A DNA stretch of 40,013 nt, taken from assembly GCA_038230695.1 (NCBI GenBank), contig JBBRMT010000011.1, positions 1-40,013 of the forward strand. Direction: 5' to 3'. The position numbers and the translations under genes are program-made. The notes beneath the pieces were generated by a model. That model had not been told where the DNA came from. It was given only the letters and a program-made list of their open reading frames with translations, and made no database searches. The stretch comes from QHBQ01 sp038230695. GTDB lineage: Bacteria > Chloroflexota > Chloroflexia > QHBQ01. This document shows, piece after piece, positions 38,200 to 40,013 of the stretch (its first letter is position 1; each line of letters begins with the position of its first letter).

Positions 38200-38745
38200 T
38201 CAAAACTCATAACTCAAAATTGATGGTAAGGGCGATGGCGCGGCTGTCAGATAGGCCCGCGAAATCCAGCCGATGTCACCGTTCTCGTCGAGGGTACGCA
38301 CGTTGGCCCAGGTGCCGTCGGTGTTGGTCTGGTCGGGGCCGATTACCTGCACCACCGTACCTTCGGGCAGGGTTCTGATTACCTTTGTCCCTATCTGCTT
38401 GGGGTCAGTACGCAGCTTAACCCCCACCCCGCCGGTGTTCGCCACCTGCACGTAGTTGAGCGTGGCGCTGATGGGCGTGGCAGTTGGCGCTGGCGTGTCG
38501 GTTACTGATGGCGTAGGCGTGTCCAGTGGGCCAGCCGGGGTGGGCGAGGCGCTGCTGAATATGCCGCTCACCAGGCTGGCCCCGCCCGCTACCCACTTCG
38601 GCGTTACCTGGGTAAACAGAAAGTAGAAGGCGGCGACCGCGACAATGGCGGTCAAAGCGATAGCCGAGCAGCCCAGCCGTGGCCCCTCGCGGTATACTGG
38701 TCGCTTGTCTACTTCGATGGGGATACGCGGTTCACTGCTGCTCAA
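38200..38745 (-). CDS. Membrane-anchored SH3-domain protein
   Basis: A protein of about 181 aa. A cytosolic N-terminus of about 30 residues precedes one membrane helix (IALTAIVAVAAFYFLFTQV). A Pro/Thr-rich exterior tether (SPTPAGPLDTPTPSVTDTPA) follows. It ends in a bacterial SH3 domain (GVKLRTDPKQIGTKVIRTLP, then EGTVVQVIG and WANVRT...GWISRAYL). Such domains bind cell-wall or surface ligands. GGAGAG is best placed for a TTG start at 38745, inside the end of fmt; an ATG at 38781 is the alternative. It is in one operon with fmt. Confidence 0.8.
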   Translation of the reverse strand: MSSSEPRIPIEVDKRPVYREGPRLGCSAIALTAIVAVAAFYFLFTQVTPKWVAGGASLVSGIFSSASPTPAGPLDTPTPSVTDTPAPTATPISATLNYVQVANTGGVGVKLRTDPKQIGTKVIRTLPEGTVVQVIGPDQTNTDGTWANVRTLDENGDIGWISRAYLTAAPSPLPSILSYEF

Positions 38746-39712
38746 GCTGCTCTCCTTTATCTTCACCCAGCACGCTGCCAACCAATTGTGGTTGCCCGCC
38801 GATAAACGCCTTGATCTCCATGGCCTGTCGCCCCTCCAGTTGCACCTGCTTTAGCGCCAGTTCGCCCCTGCCGGTTGCCACTATAACTTGCTGCCCGTTG
38901 CGGTAGACGTGGCCGGGTTTGCCCTCGGTAACAGCATCGGCTACGCTTGCCGCAAATAGCTTCAGCCGCTTGCCCTGCCAGGTAGTGAACGCGCCGGGCC
39001 AGGGATAGTAAGCGCGTACCATTCGCTCGATCTGCGCGGCGGGCTGCTGCCAGTCAATTCGCCCATCATCCTTGTGCAAGGGGCGGGTATACGTGGCCGC
39101 TGCATCGTCCTGTGGCTGAGGCTGGAGTGTGCCGCTCAGGTAGCGGGGCAAGGTCTCGACCAGCAAGATTGCTCCGATCTCCGCCAGTCGCGCTGTCAGT
39201 TCGGCGGTTGTCTCACGCGGGCCAATCGGCGTGGCCCGCTGCGCCAGGGCTGGGCCAGTATCCATGCCGACATCCATTAGCATGATCGTGACCCCCGCCT
39301 CCGCTTCGCCCGCCAGGATTGCTGCGCTAATCGGCGACGCGCCTCGATACCTGGGCAGCAGCGAGGCGTGGACGTTGATGTTGCCGTAGCGGGCGATTTC
39401 TAGCACGCTGGGCCGTAGGATCTCGCCGTAGGCGGCCACCACAATCAGATCGGGCTGCAACTCGCGCAGGCGGGCGATCACCTCGGGCGGCCTCAGCTTC
39501 TCTGGCTGTAGCATCGGCAAACCTAGCGTCACCGCCGCCTGCTTGACTGCCGGCGCAATCGCCCTACCGCTGCGACCTATCGGCCGATCCGGTTGCGTCA
39601 CCACCGCGACCACGTTATAGCCCGCCGTTACCAGCGCGTGCAGCCCCGGCACCGCGAACTGCGGCGTACCCATGTAGATAACTCGAATGTCGGAAGGTGA
39701 TACGTTGTTCAT
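38732..39712 (-). CDS. fmt: Methionyl-tRNA formyltransferase
   Basis: A 326-aa enzyme that formylates initiator Met-tRNA with 10-formyl-THF. The catalytic domain shows IRVIYMGTPQFAVPGLHAL, VAAYGEILRPSVLEIARYG, and the Asn-His signature NINVHASLLPRYRGASPI, followed by GVTIMLMDVGMDTGP. The C-terminal OB-like domain binds tRNA (RMVRAYYPWPGAFTTWQGKR). A consensus promoter places transcription start at 39713-39714, so the mRNA is leaderless or nearly so, and no Shine-Dalgarno is present. The SH3 gene follows in the same unit. Confidence 0.97.
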   Translation of the reverse strand: MNNVSPSDIRVIYMGTPQFAVPGLHALVTAGYNVVAVVTQPDRPIGRSGRAIAPAVKQAAVTLGLPMLQPEKLRPPEVIARLRELQPDLIVVAAYGEILRPSVLEIARYGNINVHASLLPRYRGASPISAAILAGEAEAGVTIMLMDVGMDTGPALAQRATPIGPRETTAELTARLAEIGAILLVETLPRYLSGTLQPQPQDDAAATYTRPLHKDDGRIDWQQPAAQIERMVRAYYPWPGAFTTWQGKRLKLFAASVADAVTEGKPGHVYRNGQQVIVATGRGELALKQVQLEGRQAMEIKAFIGGQPQLVGSVLGEDKGEQLEQQ

Positions 39713-39720
39713 GCCGCATA

Positions 39721-39749
39721 AATATAAACGGCTTTGCCCGATCTGTCAA
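39721..39749 (-). promoter_or_regulatory. fmt promoter, leaderless
   Basis: On the minus strand TTGACA (39749-39744), 17 bases, TATATT (39726-39721). The ATG lies at 39712, about 8 bases after the -10 box. It overlaps the divergent promoter at 39734-39762. Confidence 0.8.
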
Positions 39750-39762
39750 TCTGTGTTACAAT
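39734..39762 (+). promoter_or_regulatory. Promoter of the ThrRS-type editing gene
   Basis: TTGCCC (39734-39739), 17 bases, TACAAT (39757-39762). Predicted start near 39769 in a REP2 palindrome (39768-39795). Because it overlaps the fmt promoter, the two probably cannot fire together. Confidence 0.7.
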
Positions 39763-39767
39763 CGCGT

Positions 39768-39795
39768 GGAGGGCGAACAACGGTTCGCACCTACA
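39768..39795 (+). repeat. REP2 palindrome in leader
   Basis: TGGAGGGCGAACAACGGTTC + GCACCTAC, at the very 5' end of the predicted mRNA of the 39823 gene. Confidence 0.75.
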
Positions 39796-39822
39796 TAGTT
39801 TCGCCATTACCAGGATATTCTT

Positions 39823-40013
39823 ATGCGTTTCCTTGCCATTCATGTTGATTATTTCGCCTGCCGCATCACTGAGCGGGGGCGGAGCAAGATCTACGAGCCG
39901 GTCGCCGACGACAATCGCAGCAGCGAACTGCGCGAAGGTTTGCTCATCCTTGCCAGTGTGGAGAAGAGCGACACTGCCGATCCCATGGGGGTCGCCACCC
40001 GCTCCGCCGCCGA
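39823..40013 (+). CDS. Archaeal-type threonyl-tRNA synthetase editing domain, 5' part
   Basis: The first 63 codons, open to the edge. MRFLAIHVDYFACRITERGR opens with the M-R-x-L-x-I-H-x-D-Y motif of the D-aminoacyl-tRNA-deacylase-like editing domain at the N-terminus of archaeal ThrRS. LLILASVEKSDTADP corresponds to the next strand and its conserved Glu-Lys. It removes Ser (or D-residues) from tRNA-Thr. It may be a full archaeal-type ThrRS or a free-standing editing protein; the window ends before this can be told. AGGA precedes the ATG at moderate spacing. Confidence 0.8.
   Translation, partial: MRFLAIHVDYFACRITERGRSKIYEPVADDNRSSELREGLLILASVEKSDTADPMGVATRSAA

Overview
This window looks like an accessory-rich stretch of a GC-rich bacterial chromosome, most likely from the phylum Chloroflexota. 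That placement is inference. It rests on an FMN-riboswitch-controlled RibXY-type transporter, a DUF2089/DUF4097/SHOCT-like operon, an archaeal-type threonyl-tRNA synthetase editing domain, arrays of two-domain GNAT acetyltransferases, and abundant short palindromic repeats. There is no rRNA gene and no recognisable plasmid or phage replication module. Two AT-richer patches (about 1-600 and 6540-7325) look acquired.

Layout. 1-830: the end of a C5-cytosine methyltransferase and a KTSC protein. 920-2240: three small minus-strand genes with a probable leaderless promoter, bracketed by inverted repeats. 2345-5533: zinc-ribbon Gly-rich protein, DUF6582 protein, then KTSC-purE-purK. 5644-7324: alpha/beta hydrolase and a DUF3800 gene with an amber codon. 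7325-8542: a compact minus-strand small transcription unit divergent from plsX. 8631-16809: a WYL regulator that has lost its C-terminus, then four MFS exporters and a cytochrome P450. 16919-20099: a minus-strand operon of DUF2089 regulator, 72-aa protein, DUF4097 beta-ladder protein (split by a C10 tract) and 63-aa protein; three of these share the same C-terminal helical motif. 20565-21430: anti-sigma kinase and STAS antagonist pair. 21625-22290: YdcF-like protein. 22670-29092: GNAT array (one truncated copy, four two-domain copies, one single-domain copy) with a nucleotidyltransferase carrying an amber codon. 29521-30118: two small proteins, one a paralogue of the 72-aa protein. 30423-33005: polyprenyl synthetase, anti-sigma-like membrane protein and ECF sigma factor. 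33354-35937: FMN riboswitch with terminator, permease and binding protein. 36071-40013: frameshifted GT-C glycosyltransferase, tRNA-Arg(CCG), SH3 lipoprotein-like protein, fmt, and the start of a ThrRS-type editing protein.

How the genes work together. Housekeeping genes (purEK, plsX, fmt, tRNA-Arg, polyprenyl synthetase, riboflavin uptake) are interleaved with regulatory and defence or resistance-like accessory genes. Sigma70-like promoters with near-consensus boxes are easy to see. Two of them put the start codon at or next to the predicted transcription start. Three promoters (two MFS genes and a 57-aa gene) share an 18-bp motif at the same distance from the -10 box, which suggests one regulon.

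Repeats and lesions. Three short palindromic repeat families (called REP1, REP2 and REP3 here) and a roughly 280-bp MITE-like element occur throughout. Some are inside or at the ends of coding regions (purK, polyprenyl synthetase, two GNAT genes). Single-base lesions interrupt at least four genes, so read-level checking is needed before calling them all biological.
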